A DNA stretch of 42,587 nucleotides, from contig JAGAAS010000101.1 in assembly GCA_017615125.1 (NCBI GenBank), positions 1 to 42,587 of the forward strand, read 5' to 3'. Shown piece by piece: positions 7,403 to 15,516 of the stretch. The notes under the pieces were generated by a model. It worked only from the letters and a program-made list of their open reading frames with translations. It did not search any database and was not told where the DNA came from. The translations under genes were made by a program, and so were the position numbers. The stretch is from Bacteroidaceae bacterium (GTDB lineage Bacteria; Bacteroidota; Bacteroidia; Bacteroidales; Bacteroidaceae). The number at the start of each line of letters is the position of its first letter. Position 1 is the stretch's first letter.

Positions 7403-9388
7403 TCAGTCGAACAAGTGATAGGTGGTGCGAATGACTTTGAACTCTGTGCGCCGGTTGAGCTGATTGCAGATTTCCTGCTGCTCTTCGGGCAGGGCGAGGA
7501 TGAACGATTCGGTAAGCACGTCGCCTTCGTGGAGGAAGTCATATTTCTCGGTAAGCTTCTTCCTGACGGTCTTGGGCTTTGATTCGCCGTATCCCTTCGG
7601 CGTGAGGCGGTCTTTCTCTATCCCGTGTGCAATGAGGTAGTTGACAACGCTTTCGGCGCGCCGCTGCGAGAGGCGCTCGTTGTAGGCGTCGTTTCCTTTA
7701 TAGTCGCAGTGGGCACTCAGCTCAATGGTGACGTTGGGGTTGTCGTTGAGCAAGTTGACGAGTTCGTCAAGCGCAGCAGTAGATGCTTCTGTCAGTGTAG
7801 CTTTGTCAAATTCGTAGAAGATGTTGTCAATCAGCACAGGACGGGTGATGGACGAGAGGGGGAAGTAAAGCTCGTATTCGCGGTTTTCTGCCGTGCTGTC
7901 GGCAACGAGTTCCTGCTTGTAGTTGAGGAATCCCTTGCAGGTTCCCAAGAGCACATAGCTGACACCCGGTGTGACGCGCTGCACAAACGAGCCGTCGTTC
8001 TTCACGTTGATTTTCTCGTTGGTGCCGTCGTTTCCAATAAGATAGACGAGTCCGTCTTCGAGAGCATAGCCGTCTTTTTCGTATACCCATACCGTCAGGT
8101 TGTGGATGGTTTCGGGAAGCTCGAAGGAGAAGATATGGTCCATTCCCCTTCCGTCGTTGCGGTTGGAACTGAAGAAACCTCTGTTGTAGGGCCCTTGGAA
8201 CGTCATTCCGAAGTCGTCGCCCGGGGAGTTGACTGGGCTTTGCATGTTTGTCACCGTCCAATGCCCGTCTTCCTCCTGATGGGCACAGAAGATGTCGAGT
8301 CCTCCCATTCCCGGGCGTCCGTTCGAGGAGAAGTACAAGTCGCCGTTCTGCCGGAAGGTGGGGAACATCTCATCTCCGGGTGTGTTGATTTCCGGGCCCA
8401 GATTCTCGATTCCTCCGAACTGTCCTCCGCTGATGCTGATGCGGTAGATGTCGTATCCTCCCATCGCATCCATTCCCAAGTCCGAGACGAAATAGAGCCA
8501 GGCTCCGTCGGGACTTACTGCAGGATGGGCGTACGAGGAGATGGTGTCGGTGATGAAGTCGCAGACGGTAGCGGCAGCCCAGGAGGCATCGCTTCGGCTT
8601 GACTTGACAATCTGCGCGGGGCGTGCTGCCGATTCGTCGGTAGCGCAGCGCGTGAGGTACATCGTCTGGAAGTCGGGGGTGAAGCAGCAAGCTCCGTCTT
8701 CATACTCTGTGTTCAGGCTGCCCTCAACGGCTTCCGGCTTTTGCCATTTGCCGTTCTCGTTCTGTGAGGCTACGAAGATGTCAGGCGCCTTAACGCCTGT
8801 GATGAGGCTTTTATCCTCGCCCAGGGCTTTGTCGCGCGTAGATGTGAAGTAAAGCGAGGTGCCGTCGGCATCCCCGTAGGCGGGAGAGTATTCGCTTCGG
8901 CGCGAGTTGAAGAAGGTTTCCTTTTTGACGATATGGCGCGTGGGATTTTTCTTCCATTCGGGCGCCAGCTTGCACGACTCCAACCCGTTGAGGGCGAGAA
9001 CGTTGCCAGAGTCGGCCTCAAGGTATGTCTGATAGTTGGTAACGGCGTTTTTGTAATCGCTTTTCTGCAGTAGCAGGTTGGCAAGGTGCAGGTAGGCGAT
9101 GCTGTCGGGATAGTGGTAGCGGACGGCATTCTGGTAGGCGCCGAGGGCGCGGGCGTTGCTGTTGATTCGGCGGTAGCATTCGCCCATCATGAAGGCGCGC
9201 TGGGCCCTTCGTTCCTTGTCTTTGGCTTTTGTGGCTCCGTAGGCCTTCTTGTAGTAGGAGGCTGCCTCGTAGTATTCGCCCAAAGCATAGTGCTGGTCCG
9301 CCTTGCGCAGGGCGGACTCCGCTCCGCACCCTGCAAGCATCAGGAGCAGGGTGAGAAGGAAACACAACTGGGGAACGAGTCTTTTCAT
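7403..9388 (-). CDS. porE: PorE-like OmpA-family lipoprotein of the type IX secretion system
   Basis: A 661-residue lipoprotein (signal peptide MKRLVPQLCFLLTLLLMLAGC, Cys21). Domain order follows P. gingivalis PorE: TPR repeats at about 25-145 (KADQHYALGEYYEAASYYKKAY), a PD40/WD40-like beta-propeller at about 150-395 with repeats such as DGAWLYFVSDL and NGDLYFSSNGRPGMGGLDIF, a carboxypeptidase-regulatory-like beta domain at about 425-500, and a C-terminal OmpA domain with NRRTEF near the end. PorE is thought to tie the type IX secretion machine to peptidoglycan from the periplasm. No other por or gld genes are within the window, so the assignment rests on architecture and length. Confidence 0.85.
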   Translation of the reverse strand: MKRLVPQLCFLLTLLLMLAGCGAESALRKADQHYALGEYYEAASYYKKAYGATKAKDKERRAQRAFMMGECYRRINSNARALGAYQNAVRYHYPDSIAYLHLANLLLQKSDYKNAVTNYQTYLEADSGNVLALNGLESCKLAPEWKKNPTRHIVKKETFFNSRRSEYSPAYGDADGTSLYFTSTRDKALGEDKSLITGVKAPDIFVASQNENGKWQKPEAVEGSLNTEYEDGACCFTPDFQTMYLTRCATDESAARPAQIVKSSRSDASWAAATVCDFITDTISSYAHPAVSPDGAWLYFVSDLGMDAMGGYDIYRISISGGQFGGIENLGPEINTPGDEMFPTFRQNGDLYFSSNGRPGMGGLDIFCAHQEEDGHWTVTNMQSPVNSPGDDFGMTFQGPYNRGFFSSNRNDGRGMDHIFSFELPETIHNLTVWVYEKDGYALEDGLVYLIGNDGTNEKINVKNDGSFVQRVTPGVSYVLLGTCKGFLNYKQELVADSTAENREYELYFPLSSITRPVLIDNIFYEFDKATLTEASTAALDELVNLLNDNPNVTIELSAHCDYKGNDAYNERLSQRRAESVVNYLIAHGIEKDRLTPKGYGESKPKTVRKKLTEKYDFLHEGDVLTESFILALPEEQQEICNQLNRRTEFKVIRTTYHLFD

Positions 9389-9464
9389 TCGGTATTTAAA
9401 AAACGTACGTCGGTGCTTTTTAGTATTTCGAGTGATGTTTATTAATATGGATTACTCCTCCTTC

Positions 9465-9575
9465 TTTTCGAATTTTTCCTTTCTCCAAAAAATTTTTTCA
9501 AGAAGGGAAAAAATTTTTTTCTTTCTTCATACGGCGAGATTCCTTCTCCATAATTTTTTCCCCCTTCTCCATAAT
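9465..9575 (+). repeat. Dispersed A/T hairpin element, copy between porE and topB
   Basis: Contains AAGAAGGGAAAAAATTTTTTT, then the core CATACGGCGAGATTC (core block 9522-9548) and CCTTCTCCATAATTTTTTCC, with an extra CCTTCTCCATAAT repeat. It lies between two minus-strand genes but reads in the plus orientation. Confidence 0.8.
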
Positions 9576-9607
9576 GAAGAATCGTTGCTTTGTGCTGTAG
9601 CCTGCCT

Positions 9608-11452
9608 TTATTGAATGCGTCGGTTCGAGGTGTCGCTCATCACCTGGGTGACGATGCTGCTTACCATCTCTTTTAGTTCGTCGAGGAACTGGCGCGGCTC
9701 ATAAGTGCCCTTTTCTATTTCGCGCAGGTGCTTTTCCCAGATGCCTGTGAGCTCGGCGCTCTTCAGCACGTCTTCGCGGATGAGGTGTATGAGCTCGATG
9801 CCTATGCTCGTGGGCATCAGGCTCTTGCGCTCTTTCACGATGTAGCGTCGCTTGAAGAGCGTTTCAATGATGGCTGCGCGTGTGGAAGGACGCCCGATTC
9901 CGTTTTCCTTCAGCGCGTCGCGCAGCTCTTCGTTGTCGACAAGCTTGCCTGCCGTTTCCATTGCCCGAAGTAGGGTAGCTTCGGTGTAGGGCTTGGGCGG
10001 CTGCGTCCATTTCTCCTGCAAGTCGGGAAGGTGAGGCCCGCTTTCGCCCTGCTGGAAGACGGGCAGCGTGCGCTCAGGAGTGGATTCTCCCTGACTTTCC
10101 TCAGAGGGGGAGGAAGGCTGTGTGTCTGTTCCTCCCGGAGCCTTCTTCTGCGAGGAGTCGGCATTGGGCATTCCTATTACCGTACGCCAGGCTGGGTCGA
10201 GGATGGTCTTGCCCGATGTCTTGAACTCTTCGTCTCCAGCCTTTCCCTGCACGGTAGTAGTCGCGAAACGGCAGTCGGGGAAGAAGACGGCGATGAAATG
10301 TCGCGCCACAAGGTCGAATACCTTCTTCTCCATATCCGTAAGACCCTGTGGGTCAACGCCTGTGGGGATGATGGCGTGATGATCGGTAACCTTCGAGTTG
10401 TCGAAGACTTTCTTGCTCTTAAGCAGCTTTTTTCCCCGCAAGGGCTGCATCAGCTCCTGATATTCGGAGAGCCCGTTCAGGATGGTGCCGCACTTGGGAT
10501 AGACGTCGTCGGGAAGGTAGGTGGTGTCGACGCGAGGGTAGGTGGTGACTTTCTTTTCGTAGAGCGACTGGATGAGCTTGAGCGTGGTGTCGGCAGAAAA
10601 GGAGAATTTCTTGTTGCACTCTACCTGCAGCGACGTGAGGTCGAAAAGGCGCGGGGGAGCCTCACGCCCTTCCTTCTTCGTGACGTTGGTGATTTCGAAG
10701 GGAAGGTCCTTGATTTGCTCGATGATTTCCCTTCCTTGCTCTTCCGACTTCAGCTTGCCCCGCACCGAGCTGAAGATAGTATCCCGGTATGTCGTCTTCA
10801 GCTCGAAATACTGTTCAGGCTTGAAGTTGGCTATTTCCTCATGTCTGTTCACTATCAGCGCCAGCGTAGGAGTCTGCACTCGGCCGATGGAGAGAATCTG
10901 CCTGTCCCTTGCGTACTTCAGCGTGTAGAGACGAGTTGCATTCATGCCCAGAAGCCAGTCGCCGATAGCACGACAAAGGCCCGCCTCGTAGAGTTTCTGA
11001 TAGTCCGAAGCTTCGTGAAGGGTATTGAATCCCTCCCGGATGGCTTCTGTCGTCAATGACGAAATCCAGAGACGCTTTACCGGACATGTGGCAGCGGCTT
11101 TCTGCATCACCCAGCGCTGGATGAGCTCTCCCTCTTGTCCGGCATCGCCGCAGTTGACAATCATGTCAGCCTCCTTCATCAGCTTCTCAATGATGGCGAA
11201 TTGTTTGCGGATGCCCTCATCGTCGATGAGCTTGATGCCGAAGCGCTGAGGAACCATCGGAAGCATTGCCAAAGACCATCCCTTCCATTGGGGGCTGTAG
11301 TCGTGCGGCTCTTTAAGGGTGCACAGATGGCCGAAGGTCCAGGTAACCTGATACCCGTTCCCCTCCAGGTAGCCTTCGTGCCGCGCTCGTGCGCCCAGCA
11401 CTTCGGCAATCTCCCGTGCAACACTCGGCTTCTCGGCTATACAGACAATCAT
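9608..11452 (-). CDS. topB: DNA topoisomerase III (type IA)
   Basis: A 614-residue type IA topoisomerase that passes single DNA strands to decatenate and relax DNA. The N-terminal TOPRIM domain starts MIVCIAEKPSVAREIAEVLG and carries Asp103 in GDAGQEGEL; the second Asp of the classic DxD is Gly, as I recall for other Bacteroidetes TopB proteins. The catalytic Tyr is Tyr305 in TTYPRVDT. Residues about 440-475 form a Ser/Glu/Pro/Gln-rich low-complexity insert (KKAPGGTDTQPSSPSEE) within the core. It ends in a short helical region with no C-terminal zinc fingers. Its start overlaps the stop of the upstream DUF2752 gene by four bases, so the two are translationally coupled. Confidence 0.93.
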   Translation of the reverse strand: MIVCIAEKPSVAREIAEVLGARARHEGYLEGNGYQVTWTFGHLCTLKEPHDYSPQWKGWSLAMLPMVPQRFGIKLIDDEGIRKQFAIIEKLMKEADMIVNCGDAGQEGELIQRWVMQKAAATCPVKRLWISSLTTEAIREGFNTLHEASDYQKLYEAGLCRAIGDWLLGMNATRLYTLKYARDRQILSIGRVQTPTLALIVNRHEEIANFKPEQYFELKTTYRDTIFSSVRGKLKSEEQGREIIEQIKDLPFEITNVTKKEGREAPPRLFDLTSLQVECNKKFSFSADTTLKLIQSLYEKKVTTYPRVDTTYLPDDVYPKCGTILNGLSEYQELMQPLRGKKLLKSKKVFDNSKVTDHHAIIPTGVDPQGLTDMEKKVFDLVARHFIAVFFPDCRFATTTVQGKAGDEEFKTSGKTILDPAWRTVIGMPNADSSQKKAPGGTDTQPSSPSEESQGESTPERTLPVFQQGESGPHLPDLQEKWTQPPKPYTEATLLRAMETAGKLVDNEELRDALKENGIGRPSTRAAIIETLFKRRYIVKERKSLMPTSIGIELIHLIREDVLKSAELTGIWEKHLREIEKGTYEPRQFLDELKEMVSSIVTQVMSDTSNRRIQ

Positions 11453-11781
11453 TGTGGCTTATTACTCGATTCGTTGTGCAAATGTAGTGAGAATTTCTGG
11501 AAATCGGCAACGACAGCTGCAATAATTATAGCAACAGCAGGGAAGATAAGGGGATTTGTTTTCCAGGCTCCGGCAAAGTCAAGCTGAAGAAGGCAGAGGC
11601 AAGCGCGAGTCATCCCGCATCCCGGGCAATGAACGTGAAAGATGGTAGTCCAAAGGCAGGGAGGCAGGATGTTGATGGAGGTAAAGAGCCGGAGAAGGAG
11701 TCCTGCCAAAACGTAAGCGAACACGACAACCAGAAGCCATCGTGTCCGCAGGTATATATAGAGTTTAGAAAGGAAATGCAA
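11449..11781 (-). CDS. DUF2752 membrane protein
   Basis: A 110-residue membrane protein with the DUF2752 signature CPGCGMTRACLCLLQLDF between hydrophobic segments at about 13-33 and 80-96. The family's function is unknown; the Cys-rich CPGCGMTR motif suggests a metal or redox role, which is inference. No ATG start exists in frame before the motif and an upstream stop lies nearby, so the start is taken as TTG at 11781, an unusual choice. The TTG lies inside a 26-bp direct repeat (11769-11794), so the 5' end may have been remodelled by duplication. The stop overlaps the topB start by four bases. Confidence 0.75.
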   Translation of the reverse strand: MHFLSKLYIYLRTRWLLVVVFAYVLAGLLLRLFTSINILPPCLWTTIFHVHCPGCGMTRACLCLLQLDFAGAWKTNPLIFPAVAIIIAAVVADFQKFSLHLHNESSNKPQ

Positions 11782-11938
11782 GGTGAGTGGAGAACAAAAT
11801 AAATGGTTATTTATTTTTTATCCCGAGCCGCAGCTTTTCTAAAACCAACGGTTAAAGGAAATGCAAGGTGAGTGGAGAATGTCTTATACTTAGCTTGACG
11901 TTTCTTCCGAACTGCAGCTTTCCTAAAGCCGAAGGCTG
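11769..11938 (+). repeat. Tandem duplication of about 85 bp
   Basis: A 26-bp block beginning AAAGGAAATGCAAGGTGAG is repeated exactly at 11769-11794 and 11854-11879. Each copy is followed about 60 bases later by similar DNA (CCGAGCCGCAGCTTTTCTAA versus CCGAACTGCAGCTTTCCTAA). The middle of each unit has diverged. The first unit covers the start codon of the DUF2752 gene. Confidence 0.85.
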
Positions 11939-11945
11939 GAGGAGA

Positions 11946-12290
11946 TTAGCTGTGGAGGATGTTTCCTTCGTCGTCGGTAAACTGATTCGTTACGATGAAG
12001 ATAAGATCTATAAGCCACCAGATACCGCAGCCGCCCAAGGTGATGAGCATAAGAATGCCTGTGCCGATTTTGCCTGTGTAGAAGCGGTGTACTCCAAGTT
12101 CGCCGAGGAAGACGCACAAGAGAAGTGTGATGAGCCAACGATCATCGGTGTGCTTCACAGGACTTGACTGGAAGTTAGCAGTGTTAGCATAGACAGTCGG
12201 CTGACGAACGCCGCACTTCGGGCAGATCTCTGCATTGATGTCGATAATTTCGCCACAGTTTACGCAATACTTTTCGTTTTCGTTTTTCAT
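11946..12290 (-). CDS. Zinc-ribbon and TM2-domain membrane protein
   Basis: A 114-residue protein. Residues 9-28 form a zinc ribbon (CVNCGEIIDINAEICPKCG, two CxxC pairs). After a linker comes a TM2 domain at about 48-105: a first membrane helix in WLITLLLCVFLGELGVHRFY, then the conserved GVHRFYTGKIGTGILMLIT and a second helix with GGCGIWWLIDLI. TM2 proteins are widespread; their bacterial role is not established. It stands between the duplicated DNA on its 3' side and the GH51 gene upstream, 100 bases away, with no clear operon. Confidence 0.88.
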   Translation of the reverse strand: MKNENEKYCVNCGEIIDINAEICPKCGVRQPTVYANTANFQSSPVKHTDDRWLITLLLCVFLGELGVHRFYTGKIGTGILMLITLGGCGIWWLIDLIFIVTNQFTDDEGNILHS

Positions 12291-12389
12291 TGTTGTATGT
12301 ATTTAAGAGTTAAACTTTTTTCTTGCTTTCGTACTTTAGACGCAGGGGCTGGGAAAAAAGTTGCAACAGGCAAAGATTTTTTTTAATTC

Positions 12390-14891
12390 CTATTGTGGCT
12401 GGATGTGGAGAACCTCGAAAGAGTAGGGCGGAAGGACCACCCTGCAAGCTCCTTTCTCGATGTCGATACGTGACATAACAGGCGTGACGTCGGTGTCGGA
12501 GGGCTGCCCCGAGAGGCGGGTGATAGTCTGCGCGGGAAGGGAGCCGATGCCGAAGCTGGAAAGGTCTATCGCTGCAGTCGTCTTCACAGGTAGCAGGTTT
12601 ACTATCTTCACGAAGATGTCGCCTGTCTTTGCATCGGTAACGCAACTGTAGCTAATCCTTTTACGAATGTTTTCCGGAAGAGGAGAAGTTGGGGCATTTC
12701 CTTCCTTTGTATCTGTTACAGCTTCAAATGTGCCGCCGACATAATGGTCTCCGCTCCCTTCGCTAAACATCTGCTGTACGTAGTAGCCTGGAGTGAGGCG
12801 TACGGATGTTCCGTTGAAATAGATCATATCGGGATTCCAGTTGGCGTGTCCTTCGCGGCAAAGCAGAGGAGCATAGCTCGTCATACTCACTACATCTGCA
12901 TTCCGTTCCACATTCGTCAGATAGAGGGCTTCGCAAAGGGCGCTCTCGATGCAATTGCTCCTGTTGGATGTATGAACGGCATATTCGCCCAGATAGACTT
13001 TCGGCTTCTCTCGGTCATAGTCATCGTAATAGTCCTGATTGTTAATCATCCAGCCCGGGCTGACGTAGTAATGCTCGTCAACCATATCCACGCCGAGTTC
13101 CGAAGCCAGCTTCCAGCCCCATTCGTAGTCGCTTCCTTCGTAGAAAGGCCCTACTGTGCCGCAAACCTTGATGTCGGGGTATCGTGCGTGTACCTTATTA
13201 TATATATACGTGAAGCGCTCGGTGAAGACTTCGGAGATGAGGTCTTCGTTGCCTATTCCGATGTGCTTCAGGTTAAAGGGCTTCGGATGCCCGCTTTGCG
13301 CGCGTACCTTTCCCCAGTAGGTTGTCTTCGCATCGCCGTTTGCCCACTCGATAAGGTCCAGGATATCTTGCGTGAAAGCTTCCATTTCTTCCCTAGGCAC
13401 TCCTCCTTGCTGCCCGGGCCCTCCTTCGCTGCTGTTCTGGCAGGGAACGCCTGCCGGGATGACGGGAAGAGGTTCTGCCCCGATGTCTTCGCAGAACAGG
13501 AAGTATTCGTAATAGCCGAGTCCCAAAGTCTGATGATAGTTCCAGATGTTGCGCATAGGCTTGCGTTCCTCCAGCGCGCCGATGGAGTTCTTCCACAGAT
13601 ACATGTTTTCGAGCCCGTCGCCGTGAGCCACACAGCCTCCCGGGAAGCGGATGAACTTCGGATGCAAGTCTGCAATCGTCTGGGCAAGATCTGCTCGGAG
13701 CCCGTTGCGGCGATTCTTGAAGGTGTGTCGCGGAAAGAGAGAAATCATGTCGAGATGGACGGTTCCCTCGCCTTCGGGCTCAATGAAGAGCGAGGCGTCG
13801 GCTGTCGTGCCTGCGCTGCGGAGGGTGGACGTCTTCTTTTTCCAAGCGGAATGACTGACTTTCAGGCTTGTGGAAGCGAGGATGTTTCCTTCGGCATCGC
13901 GCAGGGAAATCTTCAGCTTGACGGGGCTTTTGCTCCCCGCAGCCTTGCGGGTGAAGAGGGAAAAGTCGTAGGTCTCCCCTTTGCTGACGCTTATTCCGTC
14001 GTATCCTTTGTTAATGAGCGCGATGGGCTGACTGCTCCTGCGCGAGAGGATGGCGTAGTGCGGATTGTTGGGATGAATGGGGCTGTCGGTACCGATAGCC
14101 AGAGCCTGGTTCCTCGTTTCTTCCGGGAGAGGGGAAGTCGCTTGCCCGTTGGCGGAGAGGAAAGCTACATCCCACGCTTTCAGAGGTCCCCAGCTTGGAT
14201 CGTGACGGTTCTCGCCGGGATAGTATTCGAAATCGCGGTTCTGGATAAGCTCCGCGTAGAGTCCTCCGTCGGCGCCGTAGCTGATATCTTCGAAAAAGAC
14301 GCCGATAAGCTCATCGGAGATGGATTTCGTGTCGTTGGCATCAAAAGTGAGCCTGACGGATAGCGGTTCCAGCCCCGCGAAGCGCTCTTCGTCCTGCCGG
14401 AGGTTCTCGGAAAACTTCACGTCGCGCGCGTCGAGCCACTCGAAGTGTTCTTTCAGCCTCTCGATGAGGCTCCAGTTGACTTGCAAGGCTGTTGGGCGCT
14501 GCTGGAGGGCTTGTTCCACCTCGGGCGTCAGCTCTGGATAGTCCTGCGGCTTCCAATGAATAAGGTCCGGGCTGGTGCAGACAGCGTATAGGTTGTATTT
14601 CCTGTTGGGAATCCAGCGGAGAGTCCAAGTGCCGTCCGTGTCGAGCGTGAGGCAAGGGTCGGACATTTTTTTCTCGGCTCCCCACGTTCCGAAGTCGCTG
14701 TCGACGACAGTTCGCCCGTGTCCCAGACGGGCCCAGTGGATGCTGTCGGCGCTATATTCGAAGGCGAGCCCTCTTCCGCTGACGTAGGGACGAAGCCAGC
14801 CTTTCGCGGGCGTGTCGGCGACAGCTGTGCCGGAAAAGCAGAGTGAAAGAAGGGTGAGGAGGAGGGGCAGGAGCGTGCGTTTCGTTTTCAT
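12390..14891 (-). CDS. Alpha-L-arabinofuranosidase, GH51, secreted
   Basis: An 833-residue retaining glycosidase expected to release arabinofuranose from plant arabinan or arabinoxylan side chains. The signal peptide is MKTKRTLLPLLLTLLSLCFSGTAVA, giving a periplasmic or exported enzyme. Residues 31-120 resemble part of a GH43-like propeller (AFEYSADSIHWARLG, YAVCTSPDLIHWKPQDYP), followed by a charged linker. The GH51 part begins near residue 177 (SDELIGVFFEDISYGADGGLYAEL), contains a beta-sandwich insertion at about 230-385, and has acid/base Glu549 in GIGNED and nucleophile Glu636 in VYLGEYA. The start at 14891 is preferred because a good promoter lies just upstream, inside the longer frame that begins at 15029. 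There are no SusC/SusD neighbours. Confidence 0.92.
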   Translation of the reverse strand: MKTKRTLLPLLLTLLSLCFSGTAVADTPAKGWLRPYVSGRGLAFEYSADSIHWARLGHGRTVVDSDFGTWGAEKKMSDPCLTLDTDGTWTLRWIPNRKYNLYAVCTSPDLIHWKPQDYPELTPEVEQALQQRPTALQVNWSLIERLKEHFEWLDARDVKFSENLRQDEERFAGLEPLSVRLTFDANDTKSISDELIGVFFEDISYGADGGLYAELIQNRDFEYYPGENRHDPSWGPLKAWDVAFLSANGQATSPLPEETRNQALAIGTDSPIHPNNPHYAILSRRSSQPIALINKGYDGISVSKGETYDFSLFTRKAAGSKSPVKLKISLRDAEGNILASTSLKVSHSAWKKKTSTLRSAGTTADASLFIEPEGEGTVHLDMISLFPRHTFKNRRNGLRADLAQTIADLHPKFIRFPGGCVAHGDGLENMYLWKNSIGALEERKPMRNIWNYHQTLGLGYYEYFLFCEDIGAEPLPVIPAGVPCQNSSEGGPGQQGGVPREEMEAFTQDILDLIEWANGDAKTTYWGKVRAQSGHPKPFNLKHIGIGNEDLISEVFTERFTYIYNKVHARYPDIKVCGTVGPFYEGSDYEWGWKLASELGVDMVDEHYYVSPGWMINNQDYYDDYDREKPKVYLGEYAVHTSNRSNCIESALCEALYLTNVERNADVVSMTSYAPLLCREGHANWNPDMIYFNGTSVRLTPGYYVQQMFSEGSGDHYVGGTFEAVTDTKEGNAPTSPLPENIRKRISYSCVTDAKTGDIFVKIVNLLPVKTTAAIDLSSFGIGSLPAQTITRLSGQPSDTDVTPVMSRIDIEKGACRVVLPPYSFEVLHIQPQ

Positions 14892-14925
14892 GGTGACAAA
14901 TGGGGAATGTGGTTTTTTTACTCTG

Positions 14926-14956
14926 CAAATATACGGAAAAAATTCTTTTTTCCAAA
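14926..14956 (-). promoter_or_regulatory. Promoter of the GH51 gene
   Basis: The minus strand reads TTTG (14956-14953), 19 nt spacer, TATATTTG (14933-14926). This is a near-perfect Bacteroidetes TTTG-N19-TAnnTTTG promoter. It predicts a leader of about 30 nt and fixes the start codon at 14891. Confidence 0.75.
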
Positions 14957-15071
14957 CAAAAGCGGAGCGTTTTTCATCGTTTGTCAGTCGCAAAAAGGAG
15001 GTTCTCAAAAGGCCTCTCCGAAGGGGCAAAAAAAAGGTAAAAAAAGACTATCGAGAAGTATGTGTGAAGGG

Positions 15072-15160
15072 GGGCGAATTTTCGAGAAGGGAAAAATTTT
15101 TTTTCTTTCTTCATACGGCGAGATTCCTTCTCGAAAATTTTTTCTGGAGAAGGAAAAAAT
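15072..15160 (+). repeat. Dispersed A/T hairpin element, copy between GH51 and hypD
   Basis: The best-formed copy: TTTTCGAGAAGG and CCTTCTCGAAAA are perfect 12-bp inverted arms enclosing GAAAAATTTTTTTTCTTT and the core CATACGGCGAGATT. The core block is 15106-15132. It sits upstream of both flanking genes, which argues against a pure terminator role. Confidence 0.85.
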
Positions 15161-15283
15161 CTGGCATCATTTCCTGCGCCTTCGCGAAGTCTTACAAAAG
15201 GAGGGAAAAAGTGCTTCCCGGCAGAGGGTGAACTGCCGGAAAGAGGAGTTTCGGGGGAAATGCATTTTTTTTGCAAAAAAAAG

Positions 15284-15314
15284 TTGGCGATTGACGCTAT
15301 AATGCGTACTTTTA
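15284..15314 (+). promoter_or_regulatory. Probable promoter of the hypD operon
   Basis: TTG (15284-15286), 20 nt spacer, TACTTTTA (15307-15314), one base from the TAnnTTTG consensus. Transcription would start near 15320, leaving a leader of about 197 nt. Confidence 0.5.
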
Positions 15315-15376
15315 CGGGCTGAAAGACATCTACCCGGAGAAACGACTGTGGAACTTGCAGGCTATAAGAAACTTTT

Positions 15377-15458
15377 CTGCTGCCTTATCTACTATTCGGC
15401 AGAAGCGCGGTGATAGCTGAGACTATCGCCCTTGCCTTCGTGCCCTTGCTCACGGGCA
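15377..15458 (+). promoter_or_regulatory. Structured leader of hypD with three hairpins
   Basis: Three consecutive hairpins can be drawn: CTGCC/GGCAG (15380-15384 with 15398-15402), GGTGATAG/CTATCGCC with loop CTGAGA (15409-15430, one G-T pair), and TGCCC/GGGCA (15441-15458). I recognise no known riboswitch consensus. It may be a cis-regulatory RNA or an RNA-stability element. Confidence 0.45.
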
Positions 15459-15516
15459 GGAAACATGCATTCTGCGTGACAGTTAACCGAATCCCTTCAC
15501 CTTTACGAATCATTCT

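Larger units (their letters stand above)
14892..15516. other. Divergent intergenic region with two promoters, a repeat and a leader
   Basis: This gap between the GH51 gene (-) and hypD (+) has no credible gene. From left to right it holds the GH51 promoter (14926-14956), a copy of the A/T hairpin element (15072-15160), the hypD promoter (15284-15314) and a hypD leader of about 197 nt with hairpins. The remaining 15161-15283 shows nothing I recognise. Confidence 0.75.

Noticed and set aside
11130-11160. Missing second Asp in the TOPRIM DxD of topoisomerase III (GDAGQEGE)
   Set aside because: I recall DAGxEGE in other Bacteroidetes TopB proteins, so it is probably a family trait and not damage to this gene.
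12744-14363. A 539-codon frame opposite the GH51 gene
   Set aside because: Shadow of the GH51 gene. No domain and no credible start context.
15291-15303. TTGACG and TATAAT close together before hypD, as a sigma70 promoter
   Set aside because: The two boxes are almost touching, not 16-18 bases apart. The Bacteroidetes -7/-33 pattern in the same DNA fits better.
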